The notes under the pieces are model-generated. The model searched no databases. It was not told the origin of the DNA and worked only from the letters and a program-made list of their open reading frames with translations. The position numbers and the translations under genes were made by a program. Below are positions 9,961 to 20,840 of a stretch of 64,000 nt of DNA, one piece after another. The DNA comes from Sthenelais limicola (lineage: Eukaryota > Annelida > Polychaeta > Phyllodocida > Sigalionidae). Location: the NCBI GenBank assembly GCA_942159475.1, contig OW804095.1, positions 94,935,740-94,999,739 on the forward strand, written 5' to 3'. Position 1 is the first letter of the stretch, and each line of letters starts with the position of its first letter.

Positions 9961-12278
9961 TTCCCACTGAAACAAAAACACAAAAATTCCAAAGAATTTT
10001 GGTCTTTGCGTATCAATACGTTTCATTCCTATATTCATTACACCCGAAAAAACAAAAATAAAGGATCAGATCAAATTAAACATAGAAGGCCAAGAAATTA
10101 ATAACACAGATGTCCCAAATCACTTCAATAAATTCTTTATAGAAATAGGGGAAAAATTAGCACAAGCTATTCCAGATATTGACAATGATACAGAACCCAT
10201 ACAGCAGGGAAAACCAGATAATCCATATCAATTCACCCAAATATCCATTAAATCATTAAAGAAAATTATAAGTGATATAAAAAATACTAAAAGCTCAGGA
10301 TACCCCAACCTAAAAACCACAATACTCAAAACATCCCTAAAAGCTCTCCTACCACAACTAAAATACCTATTAGAGCTCACAAATAAAACTGGGAAAATAC
10401 CCATTAGCTGGAAAGAGAGCATAGTAACCCCAGTCTATAAAAATGCAGGAACAAAAAATGATCCCACAAATTACCGCCCCATAGCCAATATAAACATCAT
10501 GGGAAAAATATATGAAAAAGTGCTAGCCCAAGATCTATCATCATATCTCGAAAATAATCACAAACTAAATAAAAACCAATTTGGATTCAGATATGGAAAA
10601 TCAACTACCCAAGCAGTTACGAATTTTCTCCAATACACATATAATGCCATACATAATAACAAACACGTACATGCAATATATATTGATTTAAAAAAAGCAT
10701 TCGATACGGTGAATCACCAGATACTACTAACAAAAATCCAAAAGAACTTCAATAGCCCAGACCTGACTAAACTGTTAAATAATTTCCTAGAAAACCGATA
10801 CCAAAAAACCATCTGCAATAATACAATATCAGAAGCTAAGAAAATCACCTGTGGTATACCCCAAGGGACAACAATTGGCCCTTTAATGTTCTTACTCTAT
10901 ATAAATGACCTACCAGATAATATAAGAAATAGCTCATTGCAAATGTATGCAGACGATACCATATTATTCACAGAAACACCAAGTGCTAGGAAATCGGACA
11001 CTCTCCAAGATGACTTAAAACAATTGGAAAGTTGGTGTAAGAAAAACAAGATAACAATCAATACAAAAAAATCAAACTGCATGATTATACAATGCAAGAG
11101 AAATAAAAATACCAATAATAGAACTAGCAAATACACCATCCAAGATGAGGAATTAGAATCAGTAGTAACATACAAATATCTAGGGATCCACATAGATAAT
11201 AGTCTGACTTTCAAAAAGCAAATTCAACAAGCAACAATAATGGCAAACCTAAGAACAAACCAACTAAGAAAAATCCGAAACTCACTAACTACCAAAATAT
11301 CAACACTAGTATACAAAACAACAATCTTACCACTCATGGATTACGGAGACATTTTCTATGACTCATGCACTAAGAAATTATCAGGAAAACTGCAAACTAT
11401 CCAGAATAGGGCAATACGAATTATCAAGAAATTACCCAAAAGAACAAACACAAAAGAATATGAAAATGAATTGGAACTACTCCCTCTATCAGATAGGCGA
11501 ATGCTACATCTAATACAATATGCCCACAACCTTGCTCAAGACAAAAACAATTTAGTCAGGAAAAATAAAGAAACAAGGCACTCTCAAAATCGAAAGGACA
11601 TTAATCATGTCACATACAAAACGGAGAAATTACATCAAAACTTCCATAATAGAGCCATAAGAATATGGAATAAGCTCCCTAACAATATCCAAAAAATAGA
11701 AGACAAAAATGTTTTAACACAGATAGTAAACAGAGATCTCCTAAATGGTGATCTTGTCCTATCACCCCAAAATACCCTCTAGGTTTTGAATGAAACCAAG
11801 AGTTCAAATGCGGTTTTGATGGAAACTGTGTCTGATAATAAAACAATAGAATAATCACAGACATCCGCGGTTTTGTATGAAACTGTGGAACCAACTAATA
11901 ATGAATAGTGGAAGACATCGGGGCGGGGGGGTGGGGAGGGGTGCTAGGTTGAGGTTGAAGGAATGGTATGTACTAACACCAAAAATCTGTAAATTTTATA
12001 TGTTCAAACTGAATTTCAAAAAATGTATAAAGTATCTAATGAAATTTGCATAAAGATTATCACCTTGCATAATATATATTACATATATTCTAGTACCATG
12101 ATGTATAATACTTTTATATCTCATATCTTGTATAAATAGTAATTTATAAACAAACATACCTTAATGTAAAATGAAAAGTATTATCAGTTAAGAATCATCA
12201 AGGATACAAACGAAAATGCGATGGCAACATCGAGATGTACCTGTCAGAGCAATAAAAACGTTACAACAACAACAACAA
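9961..12278 (+). mobile_element. 5'-truncated non-LTR retrotransposon (CR1/Jockey-like)
   Basis: The element retains the reverse transcriptase region and a 3' UTR that ends in a short (ACA)n tail (about 12263-12278). Upstream, the first recognisable coding (NSKEFWSL, near 9990) is one frame away from the main RT frame, so at least one frameshift has occurred. No endonuclease domain is present, consistent with 5' truncation on insertion. Codons are strongly A-rich, unlike the host genes here. Confidence 0.8.
10022..11782 (+). CDS. Non-LTR retrotransposon reverse transcriptase
   Basis: The frame is open from about 10022; the first ATG is at 10499 (427 aa from there). Upstream residues include NYRPIANINI, so the true frame begins before that ATG. 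Motifs in order are FGFRYGKSTTQAV, the block with YIDLKKAFDTVNH (catalytic Asp), GIPQGTTIGPLMF, MYADDTILF (catalytic Asp pair), and the thumb with YKYLGIHID. The C-terminal part (IWNKLPNNIQ) is typical of Jockey/CR1-type ORF2 proteins. The enzyme copies element RNA into DNA at a nicked target. With no endonuclease and no start of its own, this copy is probably not autonomous. Confidence 0.85.
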   Translation, partial: FIPIFITPEKTKIKDQIKLNIEGQEINNTDVPNHFNKFFIEIGEKLAQAIPDIDNDTEPIQQGKPDNPYQFTQISIKSLKKIISDIKNTKSSGYPNLKTTILKTSLKALLPQLKYLLELTNKTGKIPISWKESIVTPVYKNAGTKNDPTNYRPIANINIMGKIYEKVLAQDLSSYLENNHKLNKNQFGFRYGKSTTQAVTNFLQYTYNAIHNNKHVHAIYIDLKKAFDTVNHQILLTKIQKNFNSPDLTKLLNNFLENRYQKTICNNTISEAKKITCGIPQGTTIGPLMFLLYINDLPDNIRNSSLQMYADDTILFTETPSARKSDTLQDDLKQLESWCKKNKITINTKKSNCMIIQCKRNKNTNNRTSKYTIQDEELESVVTYKYLGIHIDNSLTFKKQIQQATIMANLRTNQLRKIRNSLTTKISTLVYKTTILPLMDYGDIFYDSCTKKLSGKLQTIQNRAIRIIKKLPKRTNTKEYENELELLPLSDRRMLHLIQYAHNLAQDKNNLVRKNKETRHSQNRKDINHVTYKTEKLHQNFHNRAIRIWNKLPNNIQKIEDKNVLTQIVNRDLLNGDLVLSPQNTL

Positions 12279-13724
12279 TTAGATGTGTCTTTTGGCTTTT
12301 GATTGAAGGGAGATGTCCCCAGAACTATAAGCTCTTTTCCCCACATCTATTTCCTCGTTACAGCTTAAGAACGCCACTTAAAATTCAGGTAGGACGGACG
12401 GTATTGATTAAGTATACATTATTTTTAATCCCATGGGAAGTCAGTTTTGCAATGTCAGGTGGGTGCAGTAACTTGGTAGGGCGTAACCCTTACTCTTCTT
12501 CGTACAATTCAAGTGCCATTCAAGTGCCAGCTTCAATCGAGGCTTGAATAACTCAAATAAAGCTTGTGACAACTATTTCCAAAATAACATTGTAACATTC
12601 GATATTATAGCCACCAATACCAAGTGATTGATATGATCATGTACGATTAGATACCATTAAACAAATCTAGCTAGATCTCTCCAATAGGTGCTTCGCCTCC
12701 GGCAATGTGGATGGAATGGAATATATTTCGCACGGTTCATGATTGAGACTAGGTTTTTAGGTCATATATGAAGGCCAATTATATTGCTGGAATTTGGTCC
12801 AAACAATCCACACCTTAAACACACTCAAACAGTTGGAAAATAGAACAGCAAGTGAGTCGTTGCGTAAGAAACCCTTACTTAAGATTTTGCTGCCTAGCTA
12901 TTTTTCCTTGCTATGCAGCTGGTAAGGATACAGATAACGATATTTGTTATTCCTACATTAAGGATGACATATATAAGCCAGGGAAATAACCCTGCAAGGG
13001 ATATTTTAAGTAACGATTTCTTATACAACAGACCCCGGGATTTTCTAGGAGAGTGCATTATTCTACGTCTTAATAATTAGTATCCAGATTTTGAGCTGAG
13101 CTTGGGTTAATCAGTCTGGCCTGTCCCTGTATTTCTCGTCAGCGTTAACCTTTTGCTTTAATCAATCTTACAACTGTTTGGCTATGGGCCACCGAAGGCT
13201 CTAAATTCGTAACTAATGAAACTAATTATTTATCCATCATTTATTTGTTAAATTCCAAGGTGTCCACAGGAGATCCAGCTAGATCCATTTCTCAGTGTTT
13301 CCCGTCATACTGACAGTCAATTCTTGTCAATTTGCAATACATGGAGCGAAGTACGAGTATTGTCTTCTCTTGTAAAATGACCCAAACTCTTCGTTTGTTC
13401 TTTGCTGCGTGTGATGTGCACGGGTTACCAGAAAATACACGTGATTCTATCCCAAATCTTTAAAATTTATTTTGAGGATATTCAGTCAGATATCCTCTAT
13501 CAATATTCAGTCAGATAGCCTCGATTAGGAGCGTGTTTTTTGGTAAAATGATATTAGGCCTATCCGAAATTTAATATTTTCACATTGGTCACCATGGATA
13601 TTCCACACAGAGCGCATCGATGGACAGGTAGGGAAAGCCCCAAAATACCAAGATGGTAGATGGGATGGGAAACAACAGAGACCTTCTCTACGCAGTGCCA
13701 ATTTTAGTAACCGGAAATTCGAAA
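12279..13724. other. Intergenic, nothing recognised
   Basis: 1.4 kb without a convincing exon or repeat. A short local duplication (ATATTCAGTCAGATA near 13480 and 13503) is the only structure noted. Confidence 0.45.
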
Positions 13725-13957
13725 TGGGCCAGATTGTCAGAAAATGAACAATCGGAAGCTCTACACATTTAGTAAATTCTGCTCAATTCCGAGATGGAAT
13801 AAATACGAGGCATAGCTGAATATATCTGATATTGCCTTGTTTTCAGAAATCTGCTCGGTTATGTTGAACTGTATTTTGAACATAATTTTTTCTCTTAAAT
13901 TTAGGATATGTAAGAGGATTGGTGAAGGCGAATTGTACATTTTCTGACGACCTGACC
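13725..13957. mobile_element. MITE family F2 (TGGGTC termini), copy 1
   Basis: Left end TGGGCCAGATTGTCAGAAAA and right end (reverse complement) TGGTCAGGTCGTCAGAAAAT are inverted repeats about 28 bp long. The right half (TTGAACTGTATTTTGAAC through GGATTGGTGAAGGCGAATTG) is clearly homologous, in opposite orientation, to the copy at 25658-25903. No ORF is present. It is a non-autonomous DNA transposon; the superfamily is not determined. Confidence 0.65.
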
Positions 13958-14227
13958 ATAATATGATTCATTTACCAGAATACCAGAAACAATAGAAATG
14001 TTGGCCTGGAAATGCCAAATGTAATCCTGGACATCCCCTCAATCCTTAAATTGATAGGAGTCGGTATGACTGCTCATACAAAATCAAAGAAATCCAATTT
14101 ATTGAAATGTAGGGAAAGAGAATCACCTATATTTCCAAGCTGATGTTAAACTAACATGGACTTAAAACCACACACCACCTCATAAACATTGACATAATTA
14201 AAAAGAAATCTACGAATCATTATTGTA

Positions 14228-14238
14228 TCTATTTATTT
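14228..14238 (-). terminator. Possible poly(A) signal of small minus-strand gene
   Basis: The minus strand reads TAAAATAAATA here, containing AATAAA about 110 nt beyond the stop codon at 14343-14345. This spacing is reasonable for a short 3' UTR of the gene model above it. In this AT-rich DNA a chance match is possible. Confidence 0.35.
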
Positions 14239-14342
14239 TACCATTAGTAATCATATTTACATGGGACGAAATGCAGATGTTTAGATAATATGAAACATGG
14301 AATTGATATAATTATAAACTACTCATCTTACTAGAATCAGAT

Positions 14343-15361
14343 TCAGAAGAAATCATTTCTGTTGTCCTCATTGACGGGCATTGAGGGATCTATCAACACT
14401 TTCTTGCCGACGTTTTCAGGAAAATATCTAGGATCTGGAGCAATGCAAAGCATACCAACACCTAGCTCATAAAACCTTAATACCTTCGATACTAAGCAAG
14501 CATCGCTTGTTATTTTAAACCTGAGTAAAGGCGCCTGGAAACATGAGCGGCGTGTCGGACAAGGCTTGTGTACAAGGTGTGAATTGCACGGGGTATTTAG
14601 CTCCGTTCATGTTTTACCTATTTTATGGAGTGCATATGGACCCGCCTGTAACTTCTTCCCTTATATCAAAGCTTACCAGATCTTTTTCTCTGATGTGTAT
14701 GTCTCAGGTATCTTGTAATACTGATATTTCAGATATTTCTCATCCATGCTGTAAACTGAATACTGTTGCTAGTGTAATATAGAGATAATGTACATATATA
14801 TACTACAGGAGGGATAATTATTGTGAATGTATGCTTGATAATAGTTCTGACTATCAGAACTGAATGCTAGTATAGATCTATATTGTTTTTATTCAAGATG
14901 TAAATACAGCAATTCAAATCAAGTATGAGATACACGTATACTCGTACAGTGAACATAATTGTGACGCAGGCTCATGGGTGTAATTCAGATACGAATATAT
15001 ATAAACTATATGATACAAGAACGAAAGGAATCGTTATTCCATGTAAAAGAACCCAATCGTTTGATACGTAATTAGAAATAATGAACTCCAAGTCAAATTT
15101 GTATCTATAATTGACATTCGCAAAGTTGCGATGGTATTTGATGCAGGTCAAGAGAGTTCCATTTGCTCCAGTGATAAACGGTTATTTAGACCATGTTATT
15201 GACGATTATTTAGATAGAAGGCAAATGTTTAGGTTGTTCATTTTGCTTTTGGCGTAAACCTACCTTGTCATGTTAGCAGACGGGCCGAGATCCCCTCCCA
15301 CCACATTGACTCCAAGTCCTAGAAGATGATATAGAATTCCAAGCATCATCAACACGTTCAT
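14343..15361 (-). CDS. Possible small spliced gene with signal-like N-terminus, unrecognised
   Basis: Exon 1, 15361-15264: ATG with A at -3, hydrophobic start MNVLMMLGILYHLLGLG, ending ACA-AG before donor GTAGGT. Exon 2, 14748-14677: acceptor TTTACAG, 72 nt (MDEKYLKYQYYKIPETY...), donor GTAAGC; its phase fits exon 1. The last exon ends at stop 14343 and encodes VGMLCIAPDPRYFPENVGKK and more. With its acceptor at 14476/14475 the frame closes to 303 nt (100 aa). A cleaner acceptor at 14492 gives the wrong phase unless a 14-nt micro-exon (14521-14534) is added, which would leave a 29-nt intron, too short to credit. Exon 1 is also open upstream (in-frame Met at 15502, Gly-rich), so the N-terminus is uncertain. 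I do not recognise the protein; it may be secreted or single-pass. Confidence 0.4.
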
Positions 15362-15509
15362 TCTCCTTAACGGTATAACAGATAGATCCACGTGTGCTCT
15401 GTCGAACCCCCCGGAGTCTGTACCTCCTACACCTACCCCTCCACTTCCACCTCCAGTCCATACAATTCGACTGTAAGTTTCTGCAGTTCTGCATATGAAC
15501 ATAATGTAT

Positions 15510-16705
15510 CCTTTAACAAAACTCTCTATACATGATTTAGCAAGTTGAGATCATCCCTGCGGGTATCCCTGGCCGTATTGAGGGATCATATATATTTATT
15601 CGCAATAGTATAGTGCTAGCTGCATAACATTGTTTTTTTGTTTTAACAATAAATATCACACATCTGTATGGTTTGAAAGATCAATACCACTGTATAAAGC
15701 ATTGGTATCCTCGGTTAGATCCCCTCTCCCATTTTCCTTTCCCTCGTGGCCAGTCTCTCTATAGATGAAATGCACTCCTTGTATAAACACAAGCGGAAAT
15801 CCTTCCAGGAAGATTCTGAGCACACATTCGGCAGGAGCGGTTATAAACTAGCCACTTTTCCATCGGAACCAATACTAGTACTATAAGTGGGAAAACAGCT
15901 CGGCAGGAATATGGCTAATAGCTGTCCTATTGATCAGTCAATTGGGGCCATCATTTCCATTCAATGCCATCCACCAGTGATAGGCTGCGGGTGAAAAGAT
16001 TCCCAATAGTAACAGTATAGGTCGGACTTTACTCTACTGCCAGATGGGCTCTATACATGTATGTGCCAAGTGCAACACTCTTTCTGATCCTCCGGGTGTT
16101 TAAAATCCAGGAGTATCCTCATCCACTTTACAGTTCTCTGAATGAATCAGTCCATTTCCTAAATATATCATACCACTTGTGTATATCTGTGGTAATTCCA
16201 CCTGTGTAGCAGCTGGTAGGAATGATCCTCATGGTCCTGTTTTCATAGATAACAACCTCCAGCGAATACTAGTATGCAGCAAAGAGCAGCATTATATGAG
16301 CAGTTCATACACACTGCGTCTTACAACCCGATTGAGTGTCCCTGTCCCTTCCTCTGTAGACAACATCATTCCCGGCCTGGCTGGACTCCCCCCACTCCCT
16401 CTCTCTCGTCAGCTTCCAGCACTACTCTTGAGTACCTGGAGAGGCATTGGTAGGCGGTCCCAAGGCAGAAATGGGGGCGTGGCAGTGCATATATCTCCCT
16501 GTCAGTCGCCTAGTAGGAGTCATTTACAGTAGGAAACAAGGGGCTTGTAAAATTTGACAGGTTGGTCTTGCCAATCAACCAGCATTCACTCCAGAAAATA
16601 AAGTAGTTCGACAAACCCCCGGATTCTCCCATATATATTCTATTGGCAACACCGATTGGGCCCTATACATGTATCGTTATTGCAAGCTGTCTCCTAGTAT
16701 AGGGG
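15510..16705. other. Intergenic, nothing firmly recognised
   Basis: A 117-codon open frame at 16179-16532 shows no family motif and no clear splice context. It spans a CT-rich stretch and is probably chance. The rest holds no recognisable feature. Confidence 0.4.
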
Positions 16706-16711
16706 CCTCCA

Positions 16712-17110
16712 CTATAGGCAAGTTGTGGCCAATGGTGTTGCCAATAGAGTGACCAATAGGTTATTGCCCAATGACCGGCAAGTAGAGGCTAATATACTAT
16801 CTATTGGTAACGCAATTGGTTCCACTGTGGCCAATAGCGGCCATTGAGCAGCCAATGACAATCTATTGATCGAAGAAATCAAAACGTTTCGATTCTCCAG
16901 CCAATGATGGCCAATGATGACCAATGATGGCCAATGATGGCCAATGATGGCCAATGATGGCCAATGAAAACCAGCTGCGGCCAATGAGTTGCAGTGCGGC
17001 CAATGAGTTGCCTTGAGTTACCACTCATTTGCCCGACCTCCTCCACTATGGCAAGTAGATAGGCCAATAAACCGACCACCAGAATTGGTCACTTTATTGG
17101 CCATACCAAT
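16712..17110. repeat. CCAAT-rich degenerate minisatellite
   Basis: The core, about 16910-16967, is a near-perfect tandem array of the 10-bp unit GGCCAATGAT (six units, one with a G to A change). On both sides GCCAAT, CCAATAG and CCAATGAG variants recur irregularly over 400 bp, so the array looks like the homogenised centre of an older decayed repeat. Open frames across it are by-products of the repeat. Confidence 0.7.
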
Positions 17111-17270
17111 TTGCCACTATATGCCGATAGTGCATGCAGGAGCCCTATAATGTGGGAATATACAGTAATACTATTAGGTAATCCTTCATTTTAGAATGTC
17201 TATACATACAAGAGCGTGCATATTGGACGAGTTTAATATTCTAAGTGAAAGTATAGGCCCAGATCATTAT

Positions 17271-17323
17271 TGAAGGGGAGAGACACAAAGAAGGGGGCTT
17301 GTCAATATTTGTGAGAAAGCATA
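17271..17323 (+). repeat. 53-bp direct repeat, unit 1
   Basis: It begins TGAAGGGGAGAGACACAAAG and ends GTGAGAAAGCATA. It is identical to 18795-18847 except for one A/G difference. In this position it encodes part of the endonuclease domain of the broken LINE. Confidence 0.85.
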
Positions 17324-18794
17324 GCATTGATATATTATACAGTAATATGCATATATAGGTAATGCTAAGGTGTATGAGGTATATATTAGCAATCAATCTG
17401 TTTGCGGTACTAGGTTGGTTGAATTTAAAAAAGATAATTCCCTTGTCGGAGCGAACATATAAATGGGTGAAAGGTTAACAGAGGGAAAATCTGGACAACT
17501 TTATGCAAGATATGGTTGATAGAACTACAGAATGGCAAGGCGATTAGAAAGTAGCCTCAGTGGATGAGGTGTGGCAATGGTTCTCCAACAATATAAGAAC
17601 TAGTGATTGGCAATATTTTCCTTTTAAGAGAATAAAGATCAGATATCCGTCACAGGTCTATAATATATAGATGAGGAAGTTAGGGATTTAATGAGGAGAA
17701 GAGATTATGCATTGAGAACAGCAAGAGCTATGAATTCTATCATGGAGTCATGAAGTGTGGCAAGAGGCTTAAGGAGGATGGTAACTAAATTAATTAAAAG
17801 AAAAACGAAGGCCTCTCTGGTAGCACATGCCTATAATAACAGGAATAATCCGAAAGGGTTCTGGAGCTCCTTGAATCATAAAGGTGTTTCTGTAGGTTGC
17901 AAAACGTTGAACTGCTTTGTGCAAGGGGAAAAATGATACTAGGGAAAGAAACCCTTGATCATGCAAATCATTTCTTTGCTAAACTTGGTGTAAATGGAAA
18001 TAGAAATGATTTAGTACTGTACCGATGAACGATCTGCCTAATGTTGTTTTTGATATACAGGGAGGTAACACGACAGATGAGGTGAAAAAACAGGTGGATA
18101 ATTTGAAATTGATAAAGGGTCAGGTTTAATAGATATAAATAAAAAGATTTTTAAGGTATCACTGCTCGGGATAATCAAATTCGTTACCCGTTTGATTAAC
18201 AGATTTATTAATGCAGGTGCAATTCCATCAGAATGGAAACTATCGTCTATTACGCTTTTACCTAAAGAAGGCGATACAAAATGTCTTGATAATGTAAGGG
18301 CTATCACAATAGTTCCATCGACGAGCAAGATACTGGAAAGGATTATTCATAGACGTCTGTATGAATTCTTAGAAGACACTAATTTCTTTGAAGATTGTTA
18401 ATATGGGTTTCGTAGTAATAGGTCAACACTTGGTGCAGTTCATGAATATTTGGGGAATATACATCGGCTAGTGGATAGTAATCGTAAATGCCTATCAATT
18501 TATTTTGACGTTAAAAAGGCTTTTAACACAGTGTCGCATCTAGCTTTGATAAGAAAACTAAAGTCCATGGGAATGGGACCAAAAATAGTGGGGTTATTAG
18601 GGGACTATTTGAATAATAGATATCAATATATTAAACAAAATGATGTTACAATCAATCATAAGTTTGTACCAAATGGAGTCCCACAAGGCAGCATAATAGG
18701 GTCTTTAATGTTCATAATTTTCACAAAATTTAATGACCTATGTAATGTTGACTTCGAAGGTAAGATAGTATTATATGCAGATGATGTAGTGACA

Positions 18795-18847
18795 TGAAGG
18801 GGAGAGACACAAAGGAGGGGGCTTGTCAATATTTGTGAGAAAGCATA
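18795..18847 (+). repeat. 53-bp direct repeat, unit 2, inside the RT region
   Basis: This near-identical copy of 17271-17323 sits immediately after the LYADD motif of the RT remnant, where endonuclease sequence does not belong. About 60 nt of unmatched sequence follows before RT coding resumes. It marks a rearrangement or patch insertion. Confidence 0.8.
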
Positions 18848-19150
18848 TAACGGTATCGAACGACTACCCTGAAGGTATTCCCTAACTATTTCTGACATTC
18901 CAACAATTTTAATGAACTGTACGCGAAAGGCCAGAATGTTATAAATGAGTATAATCAGTGGTGCATGAAAAATGGGCTTGAATTAAAAAAGAAAAAAAAA
19001 CAAGTATAAATTGTTCTTAAAAGGTAGGCAAACACCAGCTGAGTACATTAGTCTTTCCCGTGAAGGTGTGGCCATTGCACGAGTCAATATTTTTAAATAT
19101 CTAGGGGTACCGATAGATGAAAACCTGTTGATGAGTTATCACGCCAGCAT

Positions 19151-20570
19151 TTTACATCGGAACGCAGCTTGGGCATTGGTCCCGTTTTATATAGGTTGCG
19201 AGAACCTCGTATGTCCTCGCATCTCAGTAATAAGTGTCTTGTAAGTTGAAAGCATGTGTATTTATAAGCCCCAATATGTGTATCTTCTCGTAAATACACC
19301 CTCGCATCTCCCTATAGCTATGCATACGGACTTTCTTCTCGTAAATATATCGCAAATGTCTACGAGCATTTTGAAGGGGGCGCATCTTTTCGCATCTCCT
19401 CGTAACCTGGTTTTGTTACATATTTTTATACTTTCATATTGTAGTGTGGGAATGGATAGAGGTAGGGGCACAGGTGGTATTTATGTTTAAATGGGGTTAA
19501 CAAGTTTGAGACTGAAACAGCACCTCTATAATGTAATCAATTTAATCAGTAATGTCATCAAACAGTATTAACAGGTTTTAAACAACTTCTACTGAACTTA
19601 TTCTAGTGAGCTTATCCTTTAATGCTTCCTTTAATGTCTATAACCTTCAAATACTAGAAAAAATTTAACACAAGTAAATTCAAGAGTAATTTAAGTCAAC
19701 ATAACACATATTTCTATCTTTTACTACAGGCTTTTTCTCAACATTACAAATATTTCTGTTTTACTACAGGCATTATTCTCCTTCTATAAACACTGTGGTA
19801 ATCTTACTAAACTATACACCTACCCTCATATTGATGAGTCTTCACTTCAAAGAAATCTAGAATTGCCAAGTTATAAGTACCGAGTGCCTGCCCTGTCTAT
19901 AAAATTCTAAATCTTTTAGAAGTGATTATTTGACTCTATGGTAATTTCTCGTCCATTCCATGATTTCAGGTAAAAGGTTCAACACATTTGCAATTTCCTC
20001 TTTGGAACAATATGTATACTATTACCACCACTTCGCAAGCCAAGCTGACGGTCAAATAATGGAATACAAATATGATTAGGCCTACTAAATATAGTGGGAC
20101 GGGTCTTGTGATGCCATAAGATTAAAAGAAAACCGATGGAAACGCAAGGATAAAGGTGATTGGTTGTTGGGTAGATCGGTCTAATTCTCTCCAAACGTCA
20201 CTCTAGGCGTCACTACCTCTTTACAGGAAATTTTGCAAAAATGGAAATTTTTCAAGAATTTATACTATTGGCACACTTCCGGAGTAAAATTAGGATTAGG
20301 CCTCTAAGAACTGTTGTTTACTCATATACGTATCTACTGTTACAATAGGGCCTGTTCGTATATTAATGTTACTCGTTATCTTAATTCTTTCCATCAAGTG
20401 TTAATTGCAAATTGTATGTACGTACGTTGCCTTGGCTCCCTTAACCTACATACTCATCTAAGAATATAGACACATAAGGTAACGAAACCAGAGCGTGACA
20501 TGCAAATTGCAAGGAACGGCAAGTACGTCAATCAACTTGGGGAACTTCACTTCCGTGTGGCACTATATCT
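19151..20570. other. Intergenic, irregular local repeats only
   Basis: Between 19200 and 19410 variants of CTCGCATCTC and TCTCGTAAATA recur, suggesting a decayed short tandem repeat. The rest (19500-20570) has no recognised exon or element. Confidence 0.4.
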
Positions 20571-20581
20571 GACTGACAAGG

Positions 20582-20592
20582 TATATATATAG
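20582..20592 (+). promoter_or_regulatory. TATA-like box upstream of the CARD-PDZ gene
   Basis: TATATATATAG lies about 250 nt upstream of the proposed start codon at 20841, with no intervening feature. It could place a transcription start near 20610-20620 and leave a 5' UTR of about 220 nt. This comes from sequence match alone, in AT-rich DNA. Confidence 0.3.
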
Positions 20593-20840
20593 GGTTATTG
20601 TGTCGTCGATTAGACAGAGGATCTCATGCCAGTGAAAATTTGTGATCTGCAATCGTAATCAGATTTTGGGGTCTGCCAGTGATGTGTCATACACAAGAAG
20701 TGGTTGTTGCCTTTGCAGGTTCGTGCATGTAAAACATCCACCTTCCAAGTCAATCTGGATGTGAACTAGGTCTTTAAGGAAGGACATCTTGCTTTTAAAA
20801 CACGGTGATCCCTATAGTTTGGACAGGTTTCTCGATAACA

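Larger units (their letters stand above)
17271..19150 (+). pseudogene. Broken, composite LINE (endonuclease and RT remnants)
   Basis: Near 17271 one frame reads EGERHKEGGLSIFVRKH, typical of the AP-endonuclease domain of LINE ORF2. Frameshifted remnants follow, including a pre-RT piece (FWSSLNHKGVSV near 17860). The RT part lies at 18192-18797: LSSITLLPKEGDTK, then a stop, YGFRSNRSTLGAV, YFDVKKAFNTVSH, VPQGSIIGSLMF and LYADDVVT. Right after LYADDVVT a 53-bp copy of the endonuclease segment intervenes, then RT-like coding resumes (YARKAQNVINEYNQWC, near 18920; FKYLGVPIDENL, near 19100). Many stops show it is dead. Confidence 0.7.

Noticed and set aside
14521..14534. 14-nt micro-exon (GCGCCTTTACTCAG) in the small minus-strand gene
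   Set aside because: It would give a perfect reading phase, but the following intron would be only 29 nt with a poor donor (GTTTAA). An alternative acceptor at 14476 avoids it.
16910..16967. Short regular repeats considered as a CRISPR-like array
   Set aside because: The units are head-to-tail with no spacers, and the DNA is eukaryotic. It is a minisatellite.
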